This document shows positions 38,432 through 46,653 of a DNA stretch of 64,000 nt, in pieces (the first letter of the stretch is position 1; each line of letters begins with the position of its first letter). The notes under the pieces are model-generated. The model had not been told where the DNA came from and ran no database searches. It saw only the letters and a list, made by a program, of their open reading frames with translations. Source of the stretch: Hyphomicrobiales bacterium (GTDB lineage Bacteria; Pseudomonadota; Alphaproteobacteria; Rhizobiales; Rhizobiaceae); NCBI GenBank assembly GCA_900489925.1, contig UEHQ01000004.1, forward strand, positions 62,001 through 126,000. The letters run 5' to 3'. The translations under genes were made by a program, and so were the position numbers.

Positions 38432-39346
38432 ATGACGCGCATTCAGGCGAACCTCCTTCTATTGCTTGCAGCTGCCATCTGGGGCGGCGGTTTCGTCGCG
38501 CAGTCGACAGCCATGAAAGCAATCGGTCCGTTCTGGTTCATCGGTCTGCGCTTCCTGATCGCGGCCGTTGCGGTCCTTCCCTTCATGTTGCGGGAATCGC
38601 GAAAGGCCACGACGAAGACGTCGCCGCGCCATCTGACGCTCTATCTGCTGACCGGTCTTGCGCTCTTTGGCGGCGCAGCCACGCAGCAGCTCGGCCTGCA
38701 GACGACGACGGTGACCAATTCGAGCTTCATCACCGGGCTCTACGTCGTCTTCGTACCTTTGATCGCCGTGGTCTTCCTGCGCCGTTCGCCGCATTGGATC
38801 ATCTGGCCGGGCGCGATCATGGCCGTATCCGGCATCTACCTCCTGTCGGGCGGCCAACTGTCCGCCTTGTCGACCGGCGATCTGCTGACGGTTGTCTGCG
38901 CCGTGTTCTGGGCGGGACAGATTACGCTGGCCGGGACAACCGTCTCGGAAACCGGGCGGCCGCTGACCCTCTCGACGGCGCAGTTTGCGATTACCGGGGC
39001 CTGCGCGCTGGCGGTCGCTATCGTGACCGAACCGATCAGCTGGGAAGCCATCCGTGGCGCAGCACCCGAGATCCTCTACGTCGGTCTCTTCTCGTCTGGC
39101 GTCGCCTTCTCGCTGCAGATCATCGGGCAGCGCTACACCACGCCCTCCCAGGCTGCCATCTTCCTGTCATCCGAGGCGCTCTTTGGGGCGTCGCTCGGCG
39201 CACTCCTCCTCAACGAGACGATGCCGGCACTTGGTTATATCGGCTGCGCGCTGATGTTCCTGGCGATGCTTCTAGTTGAAATTGTCCCTGAGCTAGCCCG
39301 CAGAAGGGCGTTGCAGGGGCTAAAATCCAGTCCAAATCTGGGTTGA
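38432..39346 (+). CDS. EamA/DMT-family permease
   Basis: A 304-residue membrane protein with 10 helices in two EamA repeats. Typical start: LLLLLAAAIWGGGFVAQSTA, and the second repeat begins near LLTVVCAVFWAGQITLAG. A signature in helix 9 is PSQAAIFLSSEALFGASLGALLLNE. Family members export amino acids, nucleosides or other metabolites; the substrate is not predictable. I chose the ATG at 38432 with GAGGAT upstream; the frame is open from 38366. Confidence 0.92.
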   Translation: MTRIQANLLLLLAAAIWGGGFVAQSTAMKAIGPFWFIGLRFLIAAVAVLPFMLRESRKATTKTSPRHLTLYLLTGLALFGGAATQQLGLQTTTVTNSSFITGLYVVFVPLIAVVFLRRSPHWIIWPGAIMAVSGIYLLSGGQLSALSTGDLLTVVCAVFWAGQITLAGTTVSETGRPLTLSTAQFAITGACALAVAIVTEPISWEAIRGAAPEILYVGLFSSGVAFSLQIIGQRYTTPSQAAIFLSSEALFGASLGALLLNETMPALGYIGCALMFLAMLLVEIVPELARRRALQGLKSSPNLG

Positions 39347-39559
39347 TCGGCGAATTTTAGAAAAAAGTGAAGAAAAAGCGCAGTCGCGCTAGCGTTGCAT
39401 TTTTGGCAAAATCTGCTCACAGATTATATTGCTGACGATATAAAACGTTAATCAACAGCTTTTGATGAGCGATTTTTTGCGTCAGAGGGGTCAAATGGCA
39501 GTTAGATTGCCTTTGCGAGCATCAAGGGGTTAAAAAACTTTTGCTTGCCAAATACCAAT

Positions 39560-39811
39560 AATCGCAGCACTCTCACGGCGTTCGGGCATTTTGCGAGCAT
39601 GGGAAGTCCTTAAGAATGTGCGCGCCGGAGACGCTAATATTCCGGTCAGTCGGTTCCGATAAAGCGGGCGACAGCCCCGCGGTGAACTCGGCTGAGTTAG
39701 AGGGGACCTTTTTCTCACAATTCAATAATTGCCTGCTAACGTCTCCGAGAGGAGGCAATATCAGTGATGCTGCCCGTGTGGATGGCGGGCAGAGATAAAA
39801 GGACCTGACGC
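39560..39811 (+). promoter_or_regulatory. Long structured leader of the cold-shock gene
   Basis: About 250 bp of non-coding sequence before the cold-shock gene can form several alternative stems. GGAGACG (39627-39633) pairs with CGTCTCC (39740-39746), and ATTGCCT (39728-39734) with AGGCAAT (39753-39759); these two overlap in loop position and cannot easily coexist. CTGCCCG (39770-39776) pairs with CGGGCAG (39786-39792) just before the ribosome site. The layout fits a temperature-responsive leader like that of E. coli cspA. The rest of the 39347-39811 gap is AT-rich and codes for nothing I can see. Confidence 0.5.
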
Positions 39812-40027
39812 ATGGCCGAGACTGGCACTGTAAAATTCTTCAATACCGACAAGGGTTTCGGCTTCATCAAGCCGGACAAGGGCGGCGCTGACATCTTTGT
39901 TCACATTTCTGCCGTTCAGGCTTCTGGCCTGGCCGGGCTGACGGAGAATCAGAAGGTAAGCTTCGACACGGAGCCGGATCGCCGCGGCAAGGGCCCCAAG
40001 GCGGTCAACCTGCAGATCTCAGGTTGA
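39812..40027 (+). CDS. Cold-shock domain protein
   Basis: A 71-residue CspA-type RNA chaperone with a single cold-shock (OB-fold) domain. RNP1 is KGFGFI and RNP2 is DIFVHI. The family melts RNA structure in the cold or at growth phases when ribosomes stall. The start is the ATG at 39812 (MAETGTVKFFNTDKGFG), with AAAGGACC as ribosome site. The unusually long leader implies post-transcriptional control. A terminator follows. Confidence 0.95.
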   Translation: MAETGTVKFFNTDKGFGFIKPDKGGADIFVHISAVQASGLAGLTENQKVSFDTEPDRRGKGPKAVNLQISG

Positions 40028-40058
40028 TATCCTAGCCAACGCTGTGATTTCGAGTTGA

Positions 40059-40084
40059 AGCCCGGCAGGAATGCCGGGTTTTAT
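40059..40084 (+). terminator. Intrinsic terminator of the cold-shock gene
   Basis: CCCGGCA at 40061-40067 pairs with TGCCGGG at 40072-40078, with A-T and G-T pairs extending the stem and a TTTTAT tail. Confidence 0.75.
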
Positions 40085-40168
40085 CGTTCAGCCTGTATTC
40101 ACAAGCCGGCCCTTACCTTGCCATCATCAAGGTGCAAGCCGGAATCAGTTGAAACAGGACAGGACACG

Positions 40169-40573
40169 ATGAACAGCATCGCCAAAACTCTCTTTCTGAC
40201 GGCAACAGCTGCTGCCATCACATTCTCGTCGATCGCGACCGCATCGGCAGATGAGTGGCATCATCACCATAACAACGATGCTCTCGTCGGCGGCGCAGTT
40301 GGCCTTGCTACGGGATTGATCGTCGGCTCGGCTATTGCTGCCCCACGCTACGACGAACCGCGCTACATCGATCCGCCATATGCATATGACGATGCGCCGG
40401 TCTACGCAGCTCCTCCGCCGCGCTACTACCGTCCGGTTCCTGTCCGCGCAGCACTTGAGCCGTGGACGCCGCAGTGGGAACGCTATTGCTCTTATCGTTA
40501 CCGCTCGTTCGATCCACGCAGCGGCACCTTTATCGGCAACGACGGCATGAGCCACTTCTGCGTCGCCAGCTGA
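40169..40573 (+). CDS. BA14K-family exported protein
   Basis: A 134-residue secreted or outer-surface protein. The signal peptide (MNSIAKTLFLTATAAAITFS) is cut near ASA-DE. After a His-rich piece (DEWHHHHNND) comes a glycine/alanine helix, a Pro/Tyr-rich linker (PPYAYDDAPVYAAPPPRYYR), and the BA14K C-terminal motif YCSYRYRSFDPRSGTFIGND, ending HFCVAS. BA14K is an immunoreactive Brucella protein with lectin-like activity. The His-rich segment could bind metal. The start is the ATG at 40169, with AGGACAGGACA upstream. Confidence 0.88.
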   Translation: MNSIAKTLFLTATAAAITFSSIATASADEWHHHHNNDALVGGAVGLATGLIVGSAIAAPRYDEPRYIDPPYAYDDAPVYAAPPPRYYRPVPVRAALEPWTPQWERYCSYRYRSFDPRSGTFIGNDGMSHFCVAS

Positions 40574-40599
40574 TGCCATAACCCGGCAGGCAAATGACG

Positions 40600-40630
40600 A
40601 AGCGCCGCTTTTCAGCGGCGCTTTTGTTTT
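40600..40630. terminator. Terminator between two convergent genes
   Basis: A 10-bp stem (40600-40609 with 40614-40623) with a TTTC loop and TTTTGTTTT tail. It serves the BA14K gene on the plus strand and may also help the metallo-hydrolase gene on the minus strand. Confidence 0.8.
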
Positions 40631-40634
40631 GAGG

Positions 40635-41279
40635 TCAGATACCGCGCAGGAACGGGTTGTTGCGCCGCTCGTCGCCAATCCGGCTGCCCGGGCCGTGCCC
40701 GCAGATGAAGCCGACTTCGTCTCCCAGCGGAAGCACCTTGTCGCGAATCGATTCGAGCAGCTGCTCGTGATTGCCGCCCGGCAGATCGGTGCGGCCGATC
40801 GAGCCGTTGAACAGCACGTCGCCCAGATGCGCGAAATTCTGCGCACGGTTGAAGTAGATCACATGGCCAGGTGCATGACCCGGCGTGTGGTAGACCTCGA
40901 ACGTATGCTCCCCGAGCGAAACGGTGTCCCCATCCTTCAGCCAGCGATCCGGTACGACGTTCTGCATGCCCGTAAGGCCGTACTTCTGCGCCTGCGTCTC
41001 GATCCGCTGCAGGAGCGGAAGGTCATCCTCGTGCGGCCCGACGATATCGACGCCGAGCGCTTCCTTGAGCTCCTTGGCCCCGCCGGCATGATCGAGGTGA
41101 CCATGGGTCAACCAGATCTCCTTGACGACGAATCCGTTCTCTTTCACCGCCTGCAGGATATTTGGCACGTCGCCGCCCGGGTCCACGACAACGGCCTCCT
41201 TGGTCTCGGGATCGAACAGGATCGTGCAGTTCTGCTGAAATGCCGTCACCGGAATAATGCCAGCCTGGAGCATGCTCAT
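40635..41279 (-). CDS. Metallo-beta-lactamase-fold hydrolase (GloB-like)
   Basis: A 214-residue metallo-hydrolase of the YcbL/GloB group. The binuclear metal site is THGHLDHAGG (HxHxDH), with further ligands in HTPGHAPGHVIY and the Asp in GDVLFNGSIGRTD. The last His is in ICGHGPGSRIG. Relatives hydrolyse S-lactoylglutathione or other thioesters; the substrate is not fixed by sequence. The start is the ATG at 41279 (MSMLQAGIIPV). It is divergent from an SH3-domain gene. Confidence 0.92.
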   Translation of the reverse strand: MSMLQAGIIPVTAFQQNCTILFDPETKEAVVVDPGGDVPNILQAVKENGFVVKEIWLTHGHLDHAGGAKELKEALGVDIVGPHEDDLPLLQRIETQAQKYGLTGMQNVVPDRWLKDGDTVSLGEHTFEVYHTPGHAPGHVIYFNRAQNFAHLGDVLFNGSIGRTDLPGGNHEQLLESIRDKVLPLGDEVGFICGHGPGSRIGDERRNNPFLRGI

Positions 41280-41459
41280 GAGTGCCTCGCTTCATGTCTA
41301 TGATGACGCGGTATAGTCGGAAACGCGTGCGCACGCAGCCGGCATTTTTTGAACACAGCGTAAAGCGACACTGCCCCGCGCAGCGGTAGGCATCGTGAAT
41401 GGGCGGAACCTCCCCTTCCCTTGGGCGTTACCAACCTATCGGAAACAAGGAGTACCAAG

Positions 41460-42089
41460 ATGACCTTGAAGCGAAATCTTTTCCTGGCAGGCGTGATCCT
41501 GGCGGCAAGCGCCGGGCTTGGCCGGGCGGAAGAAATGGCGGCGACGGCCATCAATGATATGACGATCCGCTCTGGTCCAGGCACGCAATACCCGGCTGTA
41601 GGCGTTGCGACGCGCGGCTCCCAGACGATCCTGGATGGCTGCGTCGCGGGTAGCAAATGGTGTCGCGTGGACGTGAACGGCATGCGCGGTTGGGTCTACG
41701 CCCAGTATCTTGAAGTCGATCAGGGCGGCAGTCCCGTTGTCGTGGAAGAACACCAGCAGGATCTCGGCGTGCCTGTCGTGACCTATGAAGCAACGGCAAG
41801 CGTCGCCCAGACAGATGTGGCGCAGGCTGAACCAGCGCCCGGCGACGAGTTGCTCGGCCCGGTCGGCTCAGTTGATACGATAGAGCCGCCAGCAAACGTC
41901 ACGACCTACATCGAAACCAATCCGGGGCAGACGATCGATCTTGGTGGTGACGTCGTGGTCGGCGCCCAGGTGCCGGCAAGCGTAACGTTCCAGGAAGTCC
42001 CTGACTACCAGTACCGTTATGCACGCATCAACAACAGGCCGGTCCTGGTCGATCCGGGCACGCGACGGATCGTGTATGTCTACCATTAA
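41460..42089 (+). CDS. Exported SH3/DUF1236 protein
   Basis: A 209-residue periplasmic or surface protein. The signal peptide (MTLKRNLFLAGVILAASAGL) is followed by a bacterial SH3 domain at about residues 26-85 (MTIRSGPGTQYPAVGVATRG, then GWVYAQYLEV). A Pro/acidic linker and a DUF1236 tail (YARINNRPVLVDPGTRRIV) come last. SH3b domains bind peptidoglycan or peptides; DUF1236 is a rhizobial envelope domain of unknown job. The start is the ATG at 41460, with CAAGGAGTACC upstream. Confidence 0.9.
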   Translation: MTLKRNLFLAGVILAASAGLGRAEEMAATAINDMTIRSGPGTQYPAVGVATRGSQTILDGCVAGSKWCRVDVNGMRGWVYAQYLEVDQGGSPVVVEEHQQDLGVPVVTYEATASVAQTDVAQAEPAPGDELLGPVGSVDTIEPPANVTTYIETNPGQTIDLGGDVVVGAQVPASVTFQEVPDYQYRYARINNRPVLVDPGTRRIVYVYH

Positions 42090-42110
42090 GGTTTGAGAAC
42101 CTGCCCGATC

Positions 42111-42136
42111 AAGGCGGCCACACGGCCGCCTTTTCT
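42111..42136 (+). terminator. Intrinsic terminator of the SH3 gene
   Basis: AAGGCGGCC at 42111-42119 pairs with GGCCGCCTT at 42124-42132 around ACAC, followed by TTCT. A perfect 9-bp stem, 21 bp after the stop codon. Confidence 0.82.
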
Positions 42137-42325
42137 GTGAGCAGTGTCACACAAAATTCTCACGTATGGGTTGCCATCCATTTCACTTTGCACTTGCATA
42201 TGCTAAAACACTGATATTCAGACGATATCCCTGTTCCCATCGGACGCCGGATCGCCTGTATGGCTGGCGATCATCGAAGATCGCGCAGCCGGCGATGCGT
42301 TTGAGGAAACGCAAGGAGGGAAATC

Positions 42326-42592
42326 ATGGAAGCTCTGATACCAATCATTACCCAGGTGATTGCCGGTGCGGTCGGCGGCAATGTCGCAAGTGCCGCGCTG
42401 AAGCAGGTCGCTATCAACGCCGTTGCCAGAACAATTGCCGGCGCCGTCGGCGGGATCGGCGGCGGCATACTGCTCAGCATGTTCGGTGGCGAGGCCCAGA
42501 TGACCGGGCTGATCGCCGACGGCATCGGTGGCTTGATCGGCGGCGGCATCCTGTCGACGATCGTCGGCGCCGTCGCCGCCAAGGCAAGATAA
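42326..42592 (+). CDS. Small glycine-rich membrane protein
   Basis: I do not recognise a named family. The protein is 88 residues, almost entirely hydrophobic and glycine/alanine-rich, with repeated GG motifs: QVIAGAVGGNVASAALKQ, TIAGAVGGIGGGILLSMFGG and DGIGGLIGGGILSTIVGAV. It is probably two to three membrane helices, with GxxxG-like packing that favours oligomers. A very good ribosome site, AAGGAGGG, sits six bases before the ATG at 42326, so the gene is real. A bacteriocin-like or membrane-stress role is possible but there is no evidence. It stands alone between gene-poor stretches. Confidence 0.75.
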   Translation: MEALIPIITQVIAGAVGGNVASAALKQVAINAVARTIAGAVGGIGGGILLSMFGGEAQMTGLIADGIGGLIGGGILSTIVGAVAAKAR

Positions 42593-43106
42593 TAGGCACT
42601 CAGGCAAACGGCCAGCCATCCAAAGATGCACCGGCCGTAAGCTCTCTGTTCCATCACCGGCAGCCGCCGCGAGGGATCCGAACGAGATTCGGGTCGCTGA
42701 GGAAGATATTGGCCGCGCACCAGCGTCTGATTCGCTCGGCTGCCCCGAAACGCCCTCGCATCGCGTCAGCGGTTGTTCGATCGTGTCTTCTTCGCGGTCG
42801 AGACATGCGCTCGCCATTGGCGTGGCCTACTGCCGCCGGCGCCAAAAAGGAACCCGAAACCGCGATGCACGCCCGGCCCTTGCACGGGACTGTTGATTGT
42901 TGTCCCGGTTCCGTCTTATCCACGGACACAGGGGAAATCGCACGTTGCGTCGGCGGCGTCGCGAATGCGGTTGAGTTTTCGGTGAAATCCCGATCTCGTT
43001 CGCTTCGCGAAGCCAGGAGGAGTGAACAATCTCGCAAATTGCGCCAATATTGCTGGCATGATTTAGATCGTTCAGGACAACGTCGGAAACGAAAGGAAAT
43101 GCCAAA
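42593..43106. other. Gene-poor stretch before the MarR gene
   Basis: About 510 bp where the open frames look like chance: codon use is poor and no motif or ribosome site supports them. One DnaA-box-like TTATCCACG lies at 42916-42924. The promoter of the MarR-regulator-kinase operon must be in the right-hand part, but I see no clear hexamers. Confidence 0.5.
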
Positions 43107-43604
43107 TTGGCACGACAGAGCAGCCCGAAAGTCGCGAAGCCTGAGCCATTGAAGATGCCGATGGAAAACACCGATACCATCGATTTCGACATCATCGAGC
43201 TGCTGTTCTTCTCCTATCGCGACTTCGTTTCCGACCCGGATGCGATCCTGGCGGAAAGCGGCTTCGGGCGCGCACATCACCGCGTTGTACATTTCGTTAA
43301 CCGCAATCCCGGCATGACCGTTGCCGATCTGCTGGATACGTTGAAGATTACCAAGCAGAGTCTCGCAAGGGTACTCAAACAACTCATCGATTCGGGGTAT
43401 ATTCGCCAGATCGCGGGTCCGGAGGACAGGCGGCAGCGGAAGCTTTATCCGACAGAGACAGGGCGCGAGCTTGCCTTTGCACTGGCAGAGCCGCAATCGC
43501 GCCGTATTGAAAGAGCATTCGACGGAGCTTCTCCGGAGATACGGGAAGGTGTGAAAGCCTTTCTGAGTGGCATGCGGAACAGAAAGAACTCGAAAGCGGA
43601 CTGA
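43107..43604 (+). CDS. petP: MarR-family regulator, PetP-like
   Basis: A 165-residue MarR-type winged-helix protein. DNA-binding part: NRNPGMTVADLLDTLKITKQ, then SLARVLKQLIDSGYIRQ, with the wing GPEDRRQRKLYPTETG. It is fused in expression to an OmpR-type regulator: its stop is immediately followed by the next ATG (TGA-ATG). A MarR gene placed directly before such a regulator is the petP-petR arrangement of Rhodobacter, where both are needed for cytochrome bc1 expression. The start is a TTG at 43107 with GAAAGGA upstream; ATGs at 43155 and 43161 are alternatives. Confidence 0.82.
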   Translation: MARQSSPKVAKPEPLKMPMENTDTIDFDIIELLFFSYRDFVSDPDAILAESGFGRAHHRVVHFVNRNPGMTVADLLDTLKITKQSLARVLKQLIDSGYIRQIAGPEDRRQRKLYPTETGRELAFALAEPQSRRIERAFDGASPEIREGVKAFLSGMRNRKNSKAD

Positions 43605-44306
43605 ATGGCGGTCAAGACAGTTATATCAGATGATGCGGCGCATTTGCTGGTTGTGGACGACGACACGCGCATTCGTGCGCTGCTCAACCGCTATCTGACC
43701 GAAAACGGCTTCAGGGTGACGGTGGCTGCGGACGGAGCAGAAGCGCGCCGCAAACTCACGGGCCTCGACTTCGATCTGATCGTCATGGACGTGATGATGC
43801 CTGGCGAGTCCGGCATAGACGTCACCAAGGGCTTACGCTCGATCAAGAACGTGCCGATCATCATGCTGACGGCGTTGGCGGAATCCGGCAACCGCATCGC
43901 CGGCCTCGAAGCGGGGGCCGACGATTACCTGTCCAAGCCCTTCGATCCGCGCGAACTCGTTCTGCGCATCAACAACATCCTGCGGCGCAACGTCTCGAAC
44001 GACGCCCCCAAGATCGAACAGGTGATGTTCGGGCCGTACACGTTCTCGCTCACGCGCAAGGAGCTCAAGAAGGCTTCCGAGATCGTGCGCCTGACGGATC
44101 GTGAGCAGGAAATCATGCTTCTGTTTGCCAAGCGCGCCGGCGACACCATTCCGCGCCACGAGCTCATCGGCAACGATGTTGATGTCGGTGAACGCACGAT
44201 CGACGTGCAGATCAACCGCCTCCGCCGCAAAATAGAAGACGATCCCGCAAATCCGGTCTGGCTCCAGACGGTTCGTGGTATAGGATACCGGCTGAGCATC
44301 GATTGA
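43605..44306 (+). CDS. petR: OmpR-family response regulator, PetR-like
   Basis: A 233-residue response regulator. The receiver domain has the acidic pocket VVDDDTRIR, phosphorylated Asp62 (IVMDVMMPGESG), the conserved Thr (IIMLTALAES) and Lys111 (YLSKPFD). The C-terminal winged helix is of the OmpR type (VGERTIDVQINRLRRKIEDD, then TVRGIGYRLSID). It is translationally joined to the MarR gene before it and followed 29 bp later by a kinase gene, so the three act as one system. In Rhodobacter, PetR is needed for bc1 complex genes; the target here is inferred. Confidence 0.9.
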   Translation: MAVKTVISDDAAHLLVVDDDTRIRALLNRYLTENGFRVTVAADGAEARRKLTGLDFDLIVMDVMMPGESGIDVTKGLRSIKNVPIIMLTALAESGNRIAGLEAGADDYLSKPFDPRELVLRINNILRRNVSNDAPKIEQVMFGPYTFSLTRKELKKASEIVRLTDREQEIMLLFAKRAGDTIPRHELIGNDVDVGERTIDVQINRLRRKIEDDPANPVWLQTVRGIGYRLSID

Positions 44307-44335
44307 AGCCCCAACGTCAGGACCCTGCGACTTAG

Positions 44336-45712
44336 ATGGTGACGTTCGACTCCCTGCGCCGCGAGGACCGCTCGCCCGCCCACGGATGGCGATGGCTAAG
44401 CCGCTGGTTCCGCCATCAGCTACCGACGGGCCTCTACGTCCGCTCGCTTCTCATCATCATCATCCCGATGGTGCTGCTGCAATCGGTCGTCGCTGCGCTC
44501 TTCATGGAACGCCATTGGCAGATGGTCACCCAGCGCCTTTCGATGGGCGTGACCCGCGATATCGCGGCGATCATCCAGATGATCGAAACCTATCCCCAGG
44601 ATAGCGACTACAGCACGGCGACCCGCATCGCCCGCGAACAACTCGGATTGCAGGTGTCGGTCGAACCGGATGGCGACCTGCCCCCACCGCGCGTCAAGCC
44701 GTTCTTCTCGATCCTCGACGGGATCTTGAGCGACGAGATTAGCGATCAGATCAAACGCCCGTTCTGGATCGATACCGTCGGTGATTCCAGCTTGGTCGAG
44801 ATCCGCATCAAGCTGAAGGACAAGATCTTGCGCGTGCTTGCCAAGCGCAACCAGACCTACGCGTCGAATACGCATATATTCATCGTCTGGATGGTTGCCG
44901 CGTCGCTGGTGTTGATCGGGATCTCCATCCTCTTCCTGCGCGGCCAGATCCGCCCGATCCAGGCATTGGCCGCCGCCGCCGAGAGCTTCGGCAAAGGGCA
45001 GAAGGACGAGACGTTCTATCCGCGCGGCGCCGACGAAGTGCGCCGTGCCGGTCTCGCCTTCATTCTCATGCGCGAACGCATCGAGCGGCAGATCGAGCAG
45101 CGCACCGCGATGCTGACAGGCGTCAGTCACGACCTGCGAACCATTCTGACGCGTTTCAAGCTCCAGCTCGCACTAGCGGGTGATCACGCCGATTTGCAGG
45201 GGCTGAACGACGATATCAACGACATGCAGTCGATGCTGGAAGCCTACATGGCCTTCGCCCGCAGCGAGGTCGAAGAAGATGTCGGCCAGTTGAAGCTGAG
45301 CGAGCTGTTCGAAAAGCTCGCGCCTGACTTCGCCCTGAACGGCAAGACGATGACCTATACGATCGAAGGCGACGACGAGATCCTCGTCCGTCCGAATGCT
45401 TTTACGCGACTGGTGACGAACCTCGCCTCGAATGCCCGCCGCTATGCCAAGACGCTCAACATAGAAGCAAAGCACAGCGCCAAATGGCTGACTGTCATCT
45501 TCGACGATGACGGCCCCGGCATCCCGGAAGCCAATCGCGAAGACGTCTTCAAGCCATTCTTTCGCCTCGACGAGGCACGCAATCTGGATGCCTCGGGAAC
45601 AGGACTTGGCCTTGCTATCGCCCGCGATATCGCCCGCAGCCACGGCGGCAACGTAACGCTCGGCGACAGCCCGCTGGGTGGCCTGCGCGCAACCATCCGC
45701 CTGCCGGCCTGA
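44336..45712 (+). CDS. EnvZ-like sensor histidine kinase
   Basis: A 458-residue membrane kinase. Two helices (residues about 33-56 and 181-201) flank a periplasmic domain of about 125 residues, followed by a HAMP region (QIRPIQALAAAAESFGKGQK). The H-box is GVSHDLRTILTRFKLQ, with His265; the position usually Pro (SHDLRTPLTR) is Ile270. The HATPase domain is complete: NLASNARRYA (N), DDDGPGIPE (G1) and ASGTGLGLAIARDI (G2). It should phosphorylate the upstream regulator. The signal is unknown. Confidence 0.92.
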   Translation: MVTFDSLRREDRSPAHGWRWLSRWFRHQLPTGLYVRSLLIIIIPMVLLQSVVAALFMERHWQMVTQRLSMGVTRDIAAIIQMIETYPQDSDYSTATRIAREQLGLQVSVEPDGDLPPPRVKPFFSILDGILSDEISDQIKRPFWIDTVGDSSLVEIRIKLKDKILRVLAKRNQTYASNTHIFIVWMVAASLVLIGISILFLRGQIRPIQALAAAAESFGKGQKDETFYPRGADEVRRAGLAFILMRERIERQIEQRTAMLTGVSHDLRTILTRFKLQLALAGDHADLQGLNDDINDMQSMLEAYMAFARSEVEEDVGQLKLSELFEKLAPDFALNGKTMTYTIEGDDEILVRPNAFTRLVTNLASNARRYAKTLNIEAKHSAKWLTVIFDDDGPGIPEANREDVFKPFFRLDEARNLDASGTGLGLAIARDIARSHGGNVTLGDSPLGGLRATIRLPA

Positions 45713-45720
45713 GGTTGCGG

Positions 45721-46302
45721 ATGGGCATCGATACCACGGCAATGACATGGTTCAATCCGCCGGCCTTCGCTGAAGAGCGGAATGGAGCCCTTCTCGTCCG
45801 ATCGGGCGAAAAGACCGATTTCTGGCAAGGGACCTACTACGGCTTCCATCGGGATGACGGGCATTTCCTGCACCAGGAAAGAAGCGGTGATTTCACCGCG
45901 GAGGTCACCTTTTCCGCCAGATATGAGGCCCTGTACGACCAGGCCGGTCTCATGGTGCGCGCCGACGCCGCCCATTGGATGAAATGCGGTATCGAATACA
46001 CCGATGGCGCAAGGCATTTCAGCGTCGTTGTGACTAACGGAAATTCAGATTGGTCAGCCTTTCGCCTTGATCATGATTTCGACAGGATAACGGTCAGAGC
46101 GACGAGAAACGGCGATGCGCTTTTCGTGCAATACCGAACCGATGGCATGAACGAATGGCGCATGGCTCGGCTTGCCTGGTTCGATCCGGCGTTCAGGAAC
46201 GTATCGGTCGGGCCGGTCTTTTGTTCGCCGCAGCGCGCAGGCTTCGAAGCCGTGTTCCACGACTACGCGCTGACCGATCCGGTCTCGCGCGATATCCACT
46301 GA
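45721..46302 (+). CDS. DUF1349 protein
   Basis: A 193-residue soluble protein of the DUF1349 family (concanavalin-like beta sandwich, related to a yeast regulator and to fungal enolase-control proteins). Typical features: TDFWQGTYYGFHRDDGHFL, YDQAGLMVRADAAHWMKCGI and a late VGPVFCSPQRAGFEAVFHDY. It may bind carbohydrate. I chose the ATG at 45721 (MGIDTTAMTWF); a TTG two codons earlier is open. It follows the kinase gene by 8 bp, so it is probably in the same operon; its role with the two-component system is unknown. Confidence 0.88.
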   Translation: MGIDTTAMTWFNPPAFAEERNGALLVRSGEKTDFWQGTYYGFHRDDGHFLHQERSGDFTAEVTFSARYEALYDQAGLMVRADAAHWMKCGIEYTDGARHFSVVVTNGNSDWSAFRLDHDFDRITVRATRNGDALFVQYRTDGMNEWRMARLAWFDPAFRNVSVGPVFCSPQRAGFEAVFHDYALTDPVSRDIH

Positions 46303-46644
46303 TCACATCAGTTTCTTGCCGTTCGGCACCGGCTTGTCTGTCGCGGCAAGTACGATCGCGCCTGCGTCGTCCTCGAAGCCAAGCGTCAGAACCTCGGAGA
46401 TAAACGGTCCGATCTGGCGTGGCGGGAAATTGACGACGCCGAGAACCTGTCTCCCGACAAGGCTTTCAATCGTATAGTGAACCGTGATCTGGGCCGACGA
46501 TTTCTTGACGCCGATCTCTGGTCCGAAATCGATCAGCAACTTGATCGCTGGCTTGCGCGCCTGCGGAAACGGGCTCGCCTCGATGATCGTGCCGACGCGA
46601 ATGTCGACACGCTCGAAATCGGCATAGGTGATCTCTTCAGCCAT
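46303..46644 (-). CDS. csaA: tRNA-binding-domain protein CsaA
   Basis: A 113-residue protein made of a single tRNA-binding OB-fold domain, as in CsaA, a proposed secretion chaperone that also binds RNA. Typical segments: FERVDIRVGTIIEASPFPQA, KLLIDFGPEIGVKKSSAQI and VNFPPRQIGPFISEVLTLG. Length and motifs match the family. It lies 9 bp after proC on the same strand, so co-transcription is likely. Confidence 0.93.
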   Translation of the reverse strand: MAEEITYADFERVDIRVGTIIEASPFPQARKPAIKLLIDFGPEIGVKKSSAQITVHYTIESLVGRQVLGVVNFPPRQIGPFISEVLTLGFEDDAGAIVLAATDKPVPNGKKLM

Positions 46645-46653
46645 GGTAGCGCC

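Noticed and set aside
42654..43496. A 280-codon minus-strand frame over the gene-poor stretch and the MarR gene
   Set aside because: No ribosome site, high Arg and Cys content, no motif, and it overlaps a clear MarR gene.
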